Of a stretch of DNA of 57,302 nt, positions 34,936 through 43,951 are shown piece by piece (position 1 is the stretch's first letter; each line of letters starts with the position of its first letter). The translations under genes and the position numbers were made by a program. The stretch is taken from the NCBI GenBank assembly GCA_014378765.1, contig JACMNA010000095.1:1-57302 (forward strand), read 5' to 3'. Origin of the DNA: Bdellovibrio sp. (lineage in GTDB: Bacteria > Bdellovibrionota > Bdellovibrionia > Bdellovibrionales > Bdellovibrionaceae). A model generated the notes under the pieces. The model made no database searches and was not told the origin of the DNA. It was given only the letters and a program-made list of their open reading frames with translations.

Positions 34936-36389
34936 TGAGTTTTAAAAATTCCTGGAAAGATGAGTGCGGCGTTTTTGGAATTTGGAATCACCCCGAAGCC
35001 GCGCAATTAACTTATCTGGGCCTCTATGCCATTCAACATCGCGGGCAAGAATCAGCCGGCATTGTTTCATTAGACACTTCAGCTTCAAAACAATTGCAAA
35101 AAATATATAAAGGTCTGGGTTTAGTGCCCGATGTTTTTAACGAAACTATTCTAAAAAATTTAACGGGCAGTGCCGCCATCGGCCACGTGCGCTACGCCAC
35201 GACCGGTGATAACTTAATTGCAAATGCTCAGCCCTTAAGTTCAAATTTACTGAGTGGCCCCGTGGCCTTAGCGCATAATGGTAATATTGTGAATGCATCT
35301 ATCTTGCGGGAAGCTCTTCAGCGTGAAGGCGCCATTTTTCAAGGTACAAATGACACTGAAATATTACTTCATCTATTAGCTAGAAACCCTTCAAAACACT
35401 TAATGACGGCGCTAAAAGAAAGTCTGCAAGATTTAACGGGCGCCTACAGTTTAGTTATTTTAGCGCATGATCGATTGATTGCCGCGCGTGATCCATTGGG
35501 ATTTAGACCCCTCGTCTTAGGTCAGATTAAAAAATCAATGAGCATTAGTTACGTGGTTACCAGTGAAACGTGCGCGCTTGATTTAATTGGGGCCACGTAC
35601 GTACGCGAAATTGAGCCCGGTGAGATTTTAGAAATTTCTTCGGAAGGTCTAATTAGTACAAAGTTACCAACAGCTATTACCGTTAGCCCAAGAAAATCAG
35701 CCCAGTGCGTATTCGAACATGTCTATTTCTCGCGGCCCGATTCAGTGGTTTTCGGAAAATCCGTTTACAATTCTAGAAAAATGTTTGGCGAGCAGTTAGC
35801 GCTTGAATCACCGGTCGACGCTGACATAGTTATTCCGGTGCCCGATAGCGGCGTGCCTTCGGCGATTGGGTATTCGCAAAAAAGTGGAATTCCTTTCGAG
35901 TTCGGAATTATTCGCAACCACTATATTGGACGTACGTTTATTCAACCAGGTCAAAGTGTACGCGACATCGGCGTTAAAATTAAATTGAACCCGCAGCCCG
36001 AGGTTTTAAAAGGCAAACGCGTGATCGTAATCGACGATTCTCTGGTGCGCGGAACCACCAGCCAAAACATTATTCGCCTCATCAGACAAGCGGGCGCAAG
36101 TGAAGTGCATTTAAGAATTGCTTCACCGCCGACCACAGGTCCTTGTTACTACGGCGTGGATACGCCCCAGAAAAGCCAATTGATCGCCTCGCATCAAAGT
36201 TTAGAAGATATTCGTCAGTTTATTGGGGCAGATACGCTTGCTTATTTAAGTGATGCCGGAATGTGGAAGGCGCTTAAGAGTGGTCCTGAAACTTTTTGCG
36301 CAGCTTGTTTTAACGGTGATTATCCGACAAGCTTAAAGGGTGTCGAAATTAAAAAAACCCAAGAATTCAGCCCGACCAAAGCTTACTAA
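34935..36389 (+). CDS. purF: Amidophosphoribosyltransferase
   Basis: PurF makes phosphoribosylamine from PRPP and glutamine, the committed step of the pathway. The protein has a short N-terminal propeptide (10 residues) before the catalytic Cys11 (DECGVFGI), as in the Bacillus-type enzyme. Other blocks are HRGQESAGIV, HVRYATTG, NAQPL, AHNGNIVNA, ARDPLGFRPL and the PRPP-binding VIVIDDSLVRGTT. Cysteines near the C-terminus (CAACF) and within CYYGVDTP are consistent with the iron-sulfur form. It ends the purine run; the first enzyme of the pathway is thus encoded last. Confidence 0.96.
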   Translation: MSFKNSWKDECGVFGIWNHPEAAQLTYLGLYAIQHRGQESAGIVSLDTSASKQLQKIYKGLGLVPDVFNETILKNLTGSAAIGHVRYATTGDNLIANAQPLSSNLLSGPVALAHNGNIVNASILREALQREGAIFQGTNDTEILLHLLARNPSKHLMTALKESLQDLTGAYSLVILAHDRLIAARDPLGFRPLVLGQIKKSMSISYVVTSETCALDLIGATYVREIEPGEILEISSEGLISTKLPTAITVSPRKSAQCVFEHVYFSRPDSVVFGKSVYNSRKMFGEQLALESPVDADIVIPVPDSGVPSAIGYSQKSGIPFEFGIIRNHYIGRTFIQPGQSVRDIGVKIKLNPQPEVLKGKRVIVIDDSLVRGTTSQNIIRLIRQAGASEVHLRIASPPTTGPCYYGVDTPQKSQLIASHQSLEDIRQFIGADTLAYLSDAGMWKALKSGPETFCAACFNGDYPTSLKGVEIKKTQEFSPTKAY

Positions 36390-37341
36390 TTCAAATAGAA
36401 GATCTTTTATAAGTCCGTTACAAAAAGGTGATATCATTGAAATCATTGCGCCCGGATCGGGTGCTCCGTTAGAAAATTTAGAAGCTGGGGCTAAGACCCT
36501 GCGCAATTGGGGTTACCAGGTTATTTATGATCCGCAAATTTTAAAGCCAAACATATACCTTTCTAATTCAGACGATTACCGCTTTCAGGCTTTTAAGAAG
36601 GCCATGACGAATGAAGAATCTAAAGCCGTATGGTGTCTGCGCGGCGGGTATGGTTCTATTCGTCTATTGCCTGCCGTTCAAAAAATGGCCATACCAAAAA
36701 CAAAAAAATTATTAATTGGATTTAGTGATATTTGTTCATTGCACGCGGTGATCAATCAAAAATGGAAGTGGCCAAGCCTGCATGCATCGCTGATTGATCG
36801 ATTGGCCTTTGATAAACTGTCAGTCGAAAATCAAAAGGAACTTAAGCAAAGTCTGACCCAGTTTGATTTTAAAAATGAATTTAATCAATTGGTTCCGATG
36901 AACGCGGCAGCAAAAAAAAATAAAAAAATTACTTCCAGCATCGTCGGTGGAAATTTAGTTGTAGTGGTTTCTACTTTAGGAACGCCCTCGCAATTGGTGA
37001 CCAAAAATAAAATAATCTTATTAGAAGAAATCGGTGAACGCGGTTACCGGGTCGATCGGTGTTTGCAACAAATGAAACAAGCTGGCCTTTTTGACCAAGC
37101 GGCCGCCGTGGTCCTTGGTGATTTTTTAACGGGGCACGAGGCTGACGGCAAAAATCACGTGAAATACACCGTCGATGAATTTTTTAAAAATTTAAAAATT
37201 CCGGCCTTTACTGGGCTAGAGACCGGCCACGGTGAAATTCAACGACCCTTGTTTTTTGGTACGCGCGCAGTGCTAACTTGCGGTGTGAAACCCCAGATGG
37301 TAGTCTATTCAGAATATGAAATACACAAGCCAAGAAAATAA
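36340..37341 (+). CDS. ldcA: LD-carboxypeptidase (muramoyltetrapeptide carboxypeptidase)
   Basis: This serine peptidase of family S66 removes the terminal D-alanine from muropeptide tetrapeptides in the cytoplasm so they can be reused. The 333 residues show GDIIEIIAPGSG, WCLRGGYGSIRLLP, the nucleophile S129 (LLIGFSD), the Glu near 229 (LLEEIGERGYRVDR) and the His H297 (ETGHGEIQRPLFFG), which form the known Ser-Glu-His triad. The only in-frame start upstream of the conserved region is the GTG at 36340, inside the purF 3' end (50-base overlap), so the first 25 residues are uncertain. It heads a likely peptidoglycan recycling cassette. Confidence 0.92.
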   Translation: MSKLKKPKNSARPKLTNSNRRSFISPLQKGDIIEIIAPGSGAPLENLEAGAKTLRNWGYQVIYDPQILKPNIYLSNSDDYRFQAFKKAMTNEESKAVWCLRGGYGSIRLLPAVQKMAIPKTKKLLIGFSDICSLHAVINQKWKWPSLHASLIDRLAFDKLSVENQKELKQSLTQFDFKNEFNQLVPMNAAAKKNKKITSSIVGGNLVVVVSTLGTPSQLVTKNKIILLEEIGERGYRVDRCLQQMKQAGLFDQAAAVVLGDFLTGHEADGKNHVKYTVDEFFKNLKIPAFTGLETGHGEIQRPLFFGTRAVLTCGVKPQMVVYSEYEIHKPRK

Positions 37342-38374
37342 ACTGATCGAAAAAATTAAGGCCGCCATTCCGGATGTAACTCCGGGCGTGACGGCGCGAG
37401 CCTATTATATGGGTCGCCTAGTTTGTGATATTAGCGTTGGTCAAACTTATCCCTATTACGATTTAGCTTCGATGACTAAAATAATTTTTACTCAGCAAGC
37501 AATGATGGAAGCTTTTGATCAAGGTCGCTGGCAATTAAATACTAAAGTAAAAGATGTCTTACCGGATTTTAAACACGACGATATTTTAATTACCGAATTA
37601 TTAACTCACACCTCGGGCCTTGAATGGTGGCTGCCATTTTACCAATCTATTGATTTAGATAAAAATTGGGAAAAGAAACGTCCTTGGATTTTTCAGCAAA
37701 TTAATAACTCTAAGATTAATAAAACCGGAAAATCCGTTTATTCGGATTTAGGATTTATTTTATTGGGATTTATTTTAGAAAAACTCAGCGATAAAAATTT
37801 ACATGAAGTTTGGCTGGGTATCAAAGAACGTTACTATCCAACGACGACGTTGGGCTTTCACTTAGAAAATAAAACTGATCTTCCCTTGAATCAATTTGCA
37901 CCGACCGAAGATTGCACATGGCGAAAAAAAATTCTGCGCGGACAAGTGCACGATGAAAATACTTATAGCTTTGGCGGAATCGCAACTCATTCAGGGCTTT
38001 TTGGAAGTATTGAAGACGTGTCGGCGTTTGGGTTAAATGTTCGGTCACAACTACAAGGTATTGCCCGCTATTCGGTTCGACAAAAAACCGCGCAATTATT
38101 TGCACAAAGAGCGGTACCAAGCGAAATAGGCGATTGGGCCTTGGGTTACATGATGCCATCAATTGAAAACCCTAGTTGCGGGCCGCATTTTTCAGTTTTA
38201 TCGATTGGGCATACGGGTTTTACCGGAACTTCTTTTTGGTATGATCCGCGCAATGACTTGCTAGTTTTGATCTTAAGTAATCGCGTACATTATGGCCGCG
38301 ATAATAAAGGATTCATTGCGCTAAGACCGAAAATCCATACGTGGATCTTTGAAACATTGAAAAGGACGGTCTAA
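37316..38374 (+). CDS. Serine hydrolase of the beta-lactamase/PBP4-type fold
   Basis: A 352-residue class C beta-lactamase/esterase family protein. The SxxK motif is S52-M-T-K55 (YYDLASMTK), the second motif is the Tyr in VYSDLGF, and the third is GHTGFTGTSFWYDP near residue 300. There is no signal peptide, so it would work in the cytoplasm. It lies between ldcA (26-base overlap) and mpl (1-base overlap). Given those partners, a muropeptide amidase, esterase or D-aminopeptidase activity on recycled wall fragments is plausible; antibiotic hydrolysis is not implied by the motifs. Confidence 0.88.
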   Translation: MKYTSQENKLIEKIKAAIPDVTPGVTARAYYMGRLVCDISVGQTYPYYDLASMTKIIFTQQAMMEAFDQGRWQLNTKVKDVLPDFKHDDILITELLTHTSGLEWWLPFYQSIDLDKNWEKKRPWIFQQINNSKINKTGKSVYSDLGFILLGFILEKLSDKNLHEVWLGIKERYYPTTTLGFHLENKTDLPLNQFAPTEDCTWRKKILRGQVHDENTYSFGGIATHSGLFGSIEDVSAFGLNVRSQLQGIARYSVRQKTAQLFAQRAVPSEIGDWALGYMMPSIENPSCGPHFSVLSIGHTGFTGTSFWYDPRNDLLVLILSNRVHYGRDNKGFIALRPKIHTWIFETLKRTV

Positions 38375-39810
38375 TGCCGCAAGCGTCGCTTAAAAATTTG
38401 AAATCGGGCAGTCACATTCATTTGATGGGCATTTGCGGAACCGCTATGGCCTCACTGGCCGGACTACTTAAAGATCGTGGTTACAAAGTGACGGGCAGTG
38501 ATTCAAATCCGTATCCGCCGATGTCGACGCAGCTTGAAAGCTTAGGCATTCAAATTCAAAAACCTTACCGCAAAGAAAATTTAGACTCTAAACCTGATTT
38601 TGTAATTGTCGGAAATGTTATTTCTGCCAGTAACGAAGAAGCGCAAGCGATGGTCAATTTAAATTTACCATTTTGTTCACTGCCGCAAGCTATGGGCGAA
38701 GTCATCATCGCCCAGCGCGATTCGTTCGTTATCGCCGGTACGCACGGAAAAACCACGACGACCTCACTATTAAGTTGGGTGGCAGAAAATTGTGGGTTGC
38801 AGCCAGGATTTCTAATTGGGGGCATTCCAAAAAATTTCTCGCAAAGTTTTAAAAATCCAAATGCAAATACTTTTGTGATCGAAGGCGATGAATACGATAC
38901 CGCTTATTTCGATAAGGTTCCAAAATTTATTCATTATAAGCCAAAAAATGTTGTCTTAACGTCAGTCGAATTTGACCACGCCGATATTTACAAAGATTTT
39001 GCCGCGGTCAAGGCCGCCTTTTACATGCTGATGAAATTAATTCCGGCCGCTGGCTCGCTGGTCTATTGGGGTGATGATGTCAACGTAAGTGAAATTGCAA
39101 GTACGGCAAAAATTAAAAATAAATTTTCATACGGCCTTAAAGAAACAAATGATTTTTATGCGCAAATTGAACCTTCGCAAGGCACTAAAAGTGTTTTCAC
39201 CGTATACTTTAAAAAAGAAAAAGTATCTCAATTCAAAACCGAAATGACGGGTTCATTCAATATACTTAATGCGACGGCGGTGGTCGCTCAGGCCGTCATT
39301 CAAAAGTGGAATTTAGAATCGGTCAAAAAAGCACTGGAGTCTTTTTCAGGAGTTAAGCGGCGGCAAGAAATTTTAGGCGAGCCGGGTGGCGTTTTACTCA
39401 TCGAAGATTTCGCGCATCATCCAACGGCGGTTAAAGAAACTATTAAGGCGATTCAAGCTAAGTACAAAGATAAAAAAGTTTTTTCCGTTTTTGAACCTAG
39501 ATCGGCTACTTCGCGCCGGAAGGTTTTTCAAAAAGATTACGTCGAAGCTTTTAAAGACGCGCACGAAATTTTAATTGCGCAAGCTTTCGATCAAGGAAAA
39601 ATAACCGAAGACGATCGCTTTTCGTCAGATGAATTAATTGCTGACCTGGTTAATTTAGGAAAATCAGCGAAGCTGTATAAAAGTGCCGACGAGATCGTCA
39701 GTGATCTAAATGCTAAGACAAAAAAGGGCGATTTAATTTTAATCATGAGTAACGGCGGCTTCGATGGAATTTACCAAAAACTGATTAAAACCCTCGAACA
39801 GCGTGGCTAA
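38374..39810 (+). CDS. mpl: Murein peptide ligase Mpl
   Basis: Mpl ligates the recycled tripeptide L-Ala-gamma-D-Glu-meso-Dap onto UDP-MurNAc, bypassing MurC, MurD and MurE. The 478-residue Mur-ligase fold shows the UDP-sugar domain HLMGICGTAMASLAGLLKDRGYKVTGSD, the P-loop IAGTHGKTTTTSLL, GDEYDTAYFDK and VEFDHADIY in the central domain, and FEPRSATSRRKVFQ in the C-terminal domain. The N-terminal GTAMASLAG and YPPMSTQL are typical of Mpl rather than MurC. Its operon partner LdcA makes exactly the tripeptide that Mpl uses. Confidence 0.94.
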   Translation: MPQASLKNLKSGSHIHLMGICGTAMASLAGLLKDRGYKVTGSDSNPYPPMSTQLESLGIQIQKPYRKENLDSKPDFVIVGNVISASNEEAQAMVNLNLPFCSLPQAMGEVIIAQRDSFVIAGTHGKTTTTSLLSWVAENCGLQPGFLIGGIPKNFSQSFKNPNANTFVIEGDEYDTAYFDKVPKFIHYKPKNVVLTSVEFDHADIYKDFAAVKAAFYMLMKLIPAAGSLVYWGDDVNVSEIASTAKIKNKFSYGLKETNDFYAQIEPSQGTKSVFTVYFKKEKVSQFKTEMTGSFNILNATAVVAQAVIQKWNLESVKKALESFSGVKRRQEILGEPGGVLLIEDFAHHPTAVKETIKAIQAKYKDKKVFSVFEPRSATSRRKVFQKDYVEAFKDAHEILIAQAFDQGKITEDDRFSSDELIADLVNLGKSAKLYKSADEIVSDLNAKTKKGDLILIMSNGGFDGIYQKLIKTLEQRG

Positions 39811-39921
39811 ATAAGTCTTTTGCCTTTTTTATGCCCAATTACGCCTCAGAGCATTGTGTTATAACCGATGCTTCCGCACTAAATATTTGAAACCCGTGAA
39901 GTCTATAAATACAAGTAGTCT

Positions 39922-42411
39922 ATGGCGAAAAAGACCGGCGAACTGACCCCGCTGATGAAGCAATACTGGGATATTAAAACTCTGCACCAAGATAAAATTC
40001 TATTATTTCGGATGGGCGATTTTTACGAATTGTTCTACGATGATGCCGTGAAAGCTTCGCCGCTTTTAGGAATTACATTAACCCAAAGAAATAAAAAATC
40101 CGATGATCAAACCCCGATGTGCGGTTTCCCGCACCATGCGGTGGCGGGGCCCATTAATAAGTTATTGGCGGCCGGGCTAAAAGTCGCGCTTTGCGATCAG
40201 ATCGAAGACCCCGCCTTAGCGAAGGGCCTAGTTAAACGCGCCGTTACGCGCATTCTTACGCCAGGTATGGTTTACGATAGCGCGACACTTGATCAAACGA
40301 AGGCGCATTACTTATGTAGCCTTGACGCTGAAACAATTAGTTTTATTGATACGACCACCGGGGAATGTTTTTACTTTAAAACATCTAAGCTAGATGAAAA
40401 AATAAAATTGCTAGACGTTTTGCCGGTTGTTGAGATTGTGGTCGCCGACAAGACCTTCGCTTGGGTGCAAGCATTAGCAGAACGCTTCGTCATTTCTGAA
40501 TTTAAAACTCAGAAAAATAACTCGCAAGATTTATTAAAAACATATGTGACCGAACTATCTAATCAAGAGTTGCTACAAATTTTGCGCCCCTTTGAAGAGC
40601 GCGAATTTGAGCATCGTTTACACTTATCGCAAACAACATTGCGCCACCTTGAAGTGTTTGCAAATAACCGCGGTGAGGCGAATGGCTCGCTTTACCAAGC
40701 CATCAATCGCACGAAAACTTCTTCGGGCGCGCGCTTACTACGGGCCTGGATGAGTTTTCCGCTCAGAAATAAAAAGCAAATCGAAAATCGCTATGATCAA
40801 ATTCACCAATTTCGTGAGCATATGCTTGAACTAAAAAAAGTTCGTGAAACTTTAGCCATTATGGGCGATATCGAAAGACGCCTGGGTAAAATTTCGCAGC
40901 CGCCGTGCCACGGCCGCGACTTAATCGCCTTATCCGACGCGGTCGAAGCCGGTTTGCAGTCACTTCATTTTTGCGAGCGGTTTTTTAATATCTCTTCACC
41001 AGAAGCCCTCAAACGGTCTAGCCTGCTCGCGCAAAAAATTAAAGCGCGTATCAATGAAGATGCGCCCCTAAGTGTAAAGCAAGGCCACGTAATTAAAAAA
41101 GGTTTTTCCGCTGAACTTGATGAATTAATTGAAATTTCAACCAATGCGCACTCACTAGTGGCAAGGTTAGAGCAGCGTGAAAAAGATAGTACCGGAATTA
41201 CTTCCTTAAAAATCCGCTATAATAATGTTTTCGGATATTACATTGAAATTACTAATTCACATAAAGCTAAAGCACCAGCGCACTACCAGCGTAAACAAAC
41301 TTTAGCGAACGCCGAACGCTTTTGCACGGACGAATTAATTGAGCTCGAAAAGAAAGTTTTATCGGCGCAAGTGAAACGTTTTGATTTAGAATTTTCGCTA
41401 TTTGACGAGCTTAGAAAAGAAATTCTTAGCGAAGCAACTTGTTTATTAACGCTCGCTTCAATTTGCAGCGAGCTCGATGTGATTTCATCATTAGCGTGGT
41501 TAAGTTTAGAAGAAAGTTACTGCCGCCCAGAATTAACTGAAACCAGACATCTAGAATTAGTCAGCTCAAGGCATCCCGTCGTTGAACAGTTCAGCCGCGG
41601 AAAATTTATTGCCAATACCATTTCGCTGAAAGCGCAAGAGTGCTTGCTGATTACGGGGCCAAACATGGCCGGCAAGTCGACGTTGATGCGACAAGCTGCG
41701 CTGATCGCCATGCTTGCGCAAATGGGAAGTTTTGTTCCAGCTGAAAAAGCAAAGTTGCCAATCTACGACGCCATTTTCACGCGCATCGGGGCTAGCGATC
41801 AACTGTCTGAGGGCTTGTCTACATTTATGGTAGAAATGACCGAGACCGCGCAGATGCTTCAGGCCGCAACGCAAGACAGTCTTTTAATTCTAGATGAAGT
41901 TGGGCGCGGCACTGCGACGTTCGACGGAATGTGTTTAGCGCAATCAATTTTAGAGTATATTTTAAATACTTTAGGAAATCATGTTTTTTTCGCCACTCAC
42001 TATCACGAGCTAACTGATTTAGAAAAAACTTTTGCGCAGATTAAAAACGCGCACATGAAGGTTATCGATCATAAAAATGCCACGATTGAATTTTTACATA
42101 TTTTGACGGAAGGGTCAGCTGGTCAAAGTTACGGAATTAAAGTTGCTGAATTGGCGGGTTTACCGACGGCCGTCACCGTACGCGCCGAAAGCTTGCTGCA
42201 GAAATTAGAAACCGCAAACAGCGAAGCCAAGAAAAAATCAGAGGCCGTACTAAGAATCTCAAATACGCATAAGCAAATGTCTTTATTTGATCAGGCCGAA
42301 GAGCAAAGAAAGAACGCGCTGGTAGAAGATCTAAGGAATTTCTGTATTCAAAAATCTTCGCCGCTGCAGGCGCTTAATTTAATTGCCACTTGGAAAGTGA
42401 AGTTAAATTAA
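39922..42411 (+). CDS. mutS: DNA mismatch repair protein MutS
   Basis: MutS recognises mismatches and starts repair. The 829 residues show the mismatch-reading FRMGDFYELFYDDA (Phe-x-Glu motif), MCGFPHHAV and CDQIEDP in domain I, the core and clamp domains, and the ATPase with Walker A GPNMAGKST, GASDQLSEGLSTFMVEM, Walker B LLILDEVGRGT and FATHYHEL. The length is that of the MutS1 family. It is preceded by 111 bases with no clear promoter. Its stop is 1 base from the end of the convergent small gene at 42413. Confidence 0.97.
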   Translation: MAKKTGELTPLMKQYWDIKTLHQDKILLFRMGDFYELFYDDAVKASPLLGITLTQRNKKSDDQTPMCGFPHHAVAGPINKLLAAGLKVALCDQIEDPALAKGLVKRAVTRILTPGMVYDSATLDQTKAHYLCSLDAETISFIDTTTGECFYFKTSKLDEKIKLLDVLPVVEIVVADKTFAWVQALAERFVISEFKTQKNNSQDLLKTYVTELSNQELLQILRPFEEREFEHRLHLSQTTLRHLEVFANNRGEANGSLYQAINRTKTSSGARLLRAWMSFPLRNKKQIENRYDQIHQFREHMLELKKVRETLAIMGDIERRLGKISQPPCHGRDLIALSDAVEAGLQSLHFCERFFNISSPEALKRSSLLAQKIKARINEDAPLSVKQGHVIKKGFSAELDELIEISTNAHSLVARLEQREKDSTGITSLKIRYNNVFGYYIEITNSHKAKAPAHYQRKQTLANAERFCTDELIELEKKVLSAQVKRFDLEFSLFDELRKEILSEATCLLTLASICSELDVISSLAWLSLEESYCRPELTETRHLELVSSRHPVVEQFSRGKFIANTISLKAQECLLITGPNMAGKSTLMRQAALIAMLAQMGSFVPAEKAKLPIYDAIFTRIGASDQLSEGLSTFMVEMTETAQMLQAATQDSLLILDEVGRGTATFDGMCLAQSILEYILNTLGNHVFFATHYHELTDLEKTFAQIKNAHMKVIDHKNATIEFLHILTEGSAGQSYGIKVAELAGLPTAVTVRAESLLQKLETANSEAKKKSEAVLRISNTHKQMSLFDQAEEQRKNALVEDLRNFCIQKSSPLQALNLIATWKVKLN

Positions 42412-42412
42412 T

Positions 42413-42625
42413 TTATTTTTTAGAATGGGTTGGGCTTTTAGGATCTAATGAGCCCGCCTGGTTCCCTGTATGCTCACGCCAGTTATATTCAGCACCTTTG
42501 ATGATGCGGTTATTCCAGTCGTCCCATTTGCGCTTGGGAAGCTTGTGCAAAACGCCACCCTTGTCGTCGAAAATATCTGGGTCTTTACCGAACATGAATT
42601 CACCGAGTCGTTTTAATAAGCTCAT
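42413..42625 (-). CDS. Small hydrophilic protein (70 aa)
   Basis: A 70-residue protein, MSLLKRLGEFMFGKDPDIFDD then KLPKRKWDDWNNRIIKGAEYNWREHTG, with many aromatic and charged residues and no signal peptide or membrane span. I chose the ATG at 42623-42625 because the longer frame from 42667 would overlap the 3' end of the secreted-protein gene at 42639 and begins with an unlikely cysteine-rich leader. The family is not recognised and no function is offered. It follows the secreted-protein gene by 13 bases on the same strand, so the two may be co-transcribed. Confidence 0.65.
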   Translation of the reverse strand: MSLLKRLGEFMFGKDPDIFDDKGGVLHKLPKRKWDDWNNRIIKGAEYNWREHTGNQAGSLDPKSPTHSKK

Positions 42626-42638
42626 ACGTCTACAATAA

Positions 42639-42881
42639 CTACATTTTTGGATTAGCGCAAATATCAATAATATCTAAGCCTTTTTCTTCGCCCGGATAAG
42701 TTCCGCCGGTTAACTGCTGATAGCACTCTTTAGCGGCTAATTTAAACGCATCTTCTTTAGTGGTAGCGGATTTTTGAATCGGAGTTTTTATCGACTTAAA
42801 CGTAAAGTTAAACGATTTCGCCGGTACTGCCGCCCAAGCTTGAGTCGTTACCAAAAGTGCTAAGATTAATGTTGTTTTCAT
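42639..42881 (-). CDS. Small secreted protein (80 aa)
   Basis: An 80-residue protein with a clear signal peptide (MKTTLILALLVTTQAWA, cleavage after AWA) and a mature part of about 63 residues with a cysteine pair (AKECYQQLTGG and DICANP) that could form one disulfide in the periplasm. The lysine-rich stretch KSIKTPIQKSATTKEDAFKLA lies before the first cysteine. No family is recognised. An AGGCTTT-type ribosome binding sequence precedes the start. Confidence 0.75.
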   Translation of the reverse strand: MKTTLILALLVTTQAWAAVPAKSFNFTFKSIKTPIQKSATTKEDAFKLAAKECYQQLTGGTYPGEEKGLDIIDICANPKM

Positions 42882-43123
42882 AAAGCCTCCGTTTGTTACT
42901 ACTATCTATTGCAAACAGAAAGGCTAGTTATGCCAGCTATCTCTGAATAAGACATGGTAACCAATTGAAATAACTGCTTAAAAGTTGTCTCATTTCGAGG
43001 GGGTGAAACCTTTTTAAAAGTGACTATTAATGTTAGTCGGCCGTGTCAACTTGATCCGTCGTGTTGTAGCCAAAGCTCGGGTTTTTTTACTAGTCTTGTG
43101 CCTCAACAACCGGGGAGGGGCTG

Positions 43124-43951
43124 ATGAGACAAGTAGTAGCTTTAATGGCAGTGTTTTTAGCGGTGCAATTAGCGAGTTCTTTGGCAAGTTCTAAGGTGCT
43201 GTTAATCAGCGATGTCGATGACACTTTAAAAGTTTCGCACGTATTATACACCACCGATATGCTAGCGCGCGCGACTGACTTTAAAACACCATTTGCCGGA
43301 ATGTCGCAGTTATATCAGTTAATTATTAATTCTGACCCCGCTAACGTTGTGGTTTATATTTCGAATGCCCAAGAATCAATTTTAGGCTCACCCATCATGC
43401 GGCAATCGCACGAGCGTTTTCTAGCTTACAATCAATTTCCAAAAGGAGAATTAATTTTAAAGCAAAATGCGTCTATCGCAGAGAATAAATTAACAAAAAT
43501 TCGTCAGCAGTTAATCAAAGAAAAGCCTGATCAAGTTATATTTGTGGGCGACAACGGCGAAAGCGATGCTGAAATTTACCATCAAATTACCCTTGAAAAT
43601 AAGAATTCAAATATTTATTTTACCACTTTCATTCATCAGCTTTATTCAGCGAAGAGTTCAAAACTTTTCGGCGAACAAGGAAAGCGCCTGGCGCCAGAGC
43701 AGATTGGCTTTGTGACCCCGGTTGAAGTGGCGCTTGAATTACAGCGTGAAAATATACTCAGCCAACAAAGTGTAGCGTGGATGATTCAAAATATCGCGGG
43801 CCTGATCGCTAGCGAACCGCGCTTCAAAACCGACTCGGGCCGGCCGCTGACTTTTCCGACCTATGTTAATTGCCGAGATTTCACCTGGCGGTGGGATGTA
43901 ACGACCGAACTGCAACCCTTGGTGCAAAAACTAAAACAACGATGCAACTAA
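43124..43951 (+). CDS. Secreted APP1-type phosphatase domain protein (DUF2183)
   Basis: A 275-residue exported protein. Residues 1-23 are a signal peptide (VVALMAVFLAVQLASSLASS). The mature part opens with the HAD-like motif LISDVDDTLK (D30, D32, D33, T34), followed by FAGMSQLYQLI, VYISNAQESIL, NQFPKGELILK, and VIFVGDNGESDAEIYHQI, the acidic motif IV. This is the layout of the conserved domain in APP1 phosphatidate phosphatases. Phosphatase activity on a lipid is a family-based guess. Location outside the cytoplasm, if correct, would allow action on envelope or host phospholipids. It overlaps the next gene by 10 bases. Confidence 0.8.
   Translation: MRQVVALMAVFLAVQLASSLASSKVLLISDVDDTLKVSHVLYTTDMLARATDFKTPFAGMSQLYQLIINSDPANVVVYISNAQESILGSPIMRQSHERFLAYNQFPKGELILKQNASIAENKLTKIRQQLIKEKPDQVIFVGDNGESDAEIYHQITLENKNSNIYFTTFIHQLYSAKSSKLFGEQGKRLAPEQIGFVTPVEVALELQRENILSQQSVAWMIQNIAGLIASEPRFKTDSGRPLTFPTYVNCRDFTWRWDVTTELQPLVQKLKQRCN

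Noticed and set aside
37316-38374. Antibiotic-type beta-lactamase
   Set aside because: SxxK and HTG motifs are shared by esterases and peptidases of the fold; no signal peptide, and the context is peptidoglycan recycling.
43870-43941. Upstream start of the cysteine-cluster gene
   Set aside because: It reads through the end of the APP1-type gene; the ATG at 43942 is the natural start.
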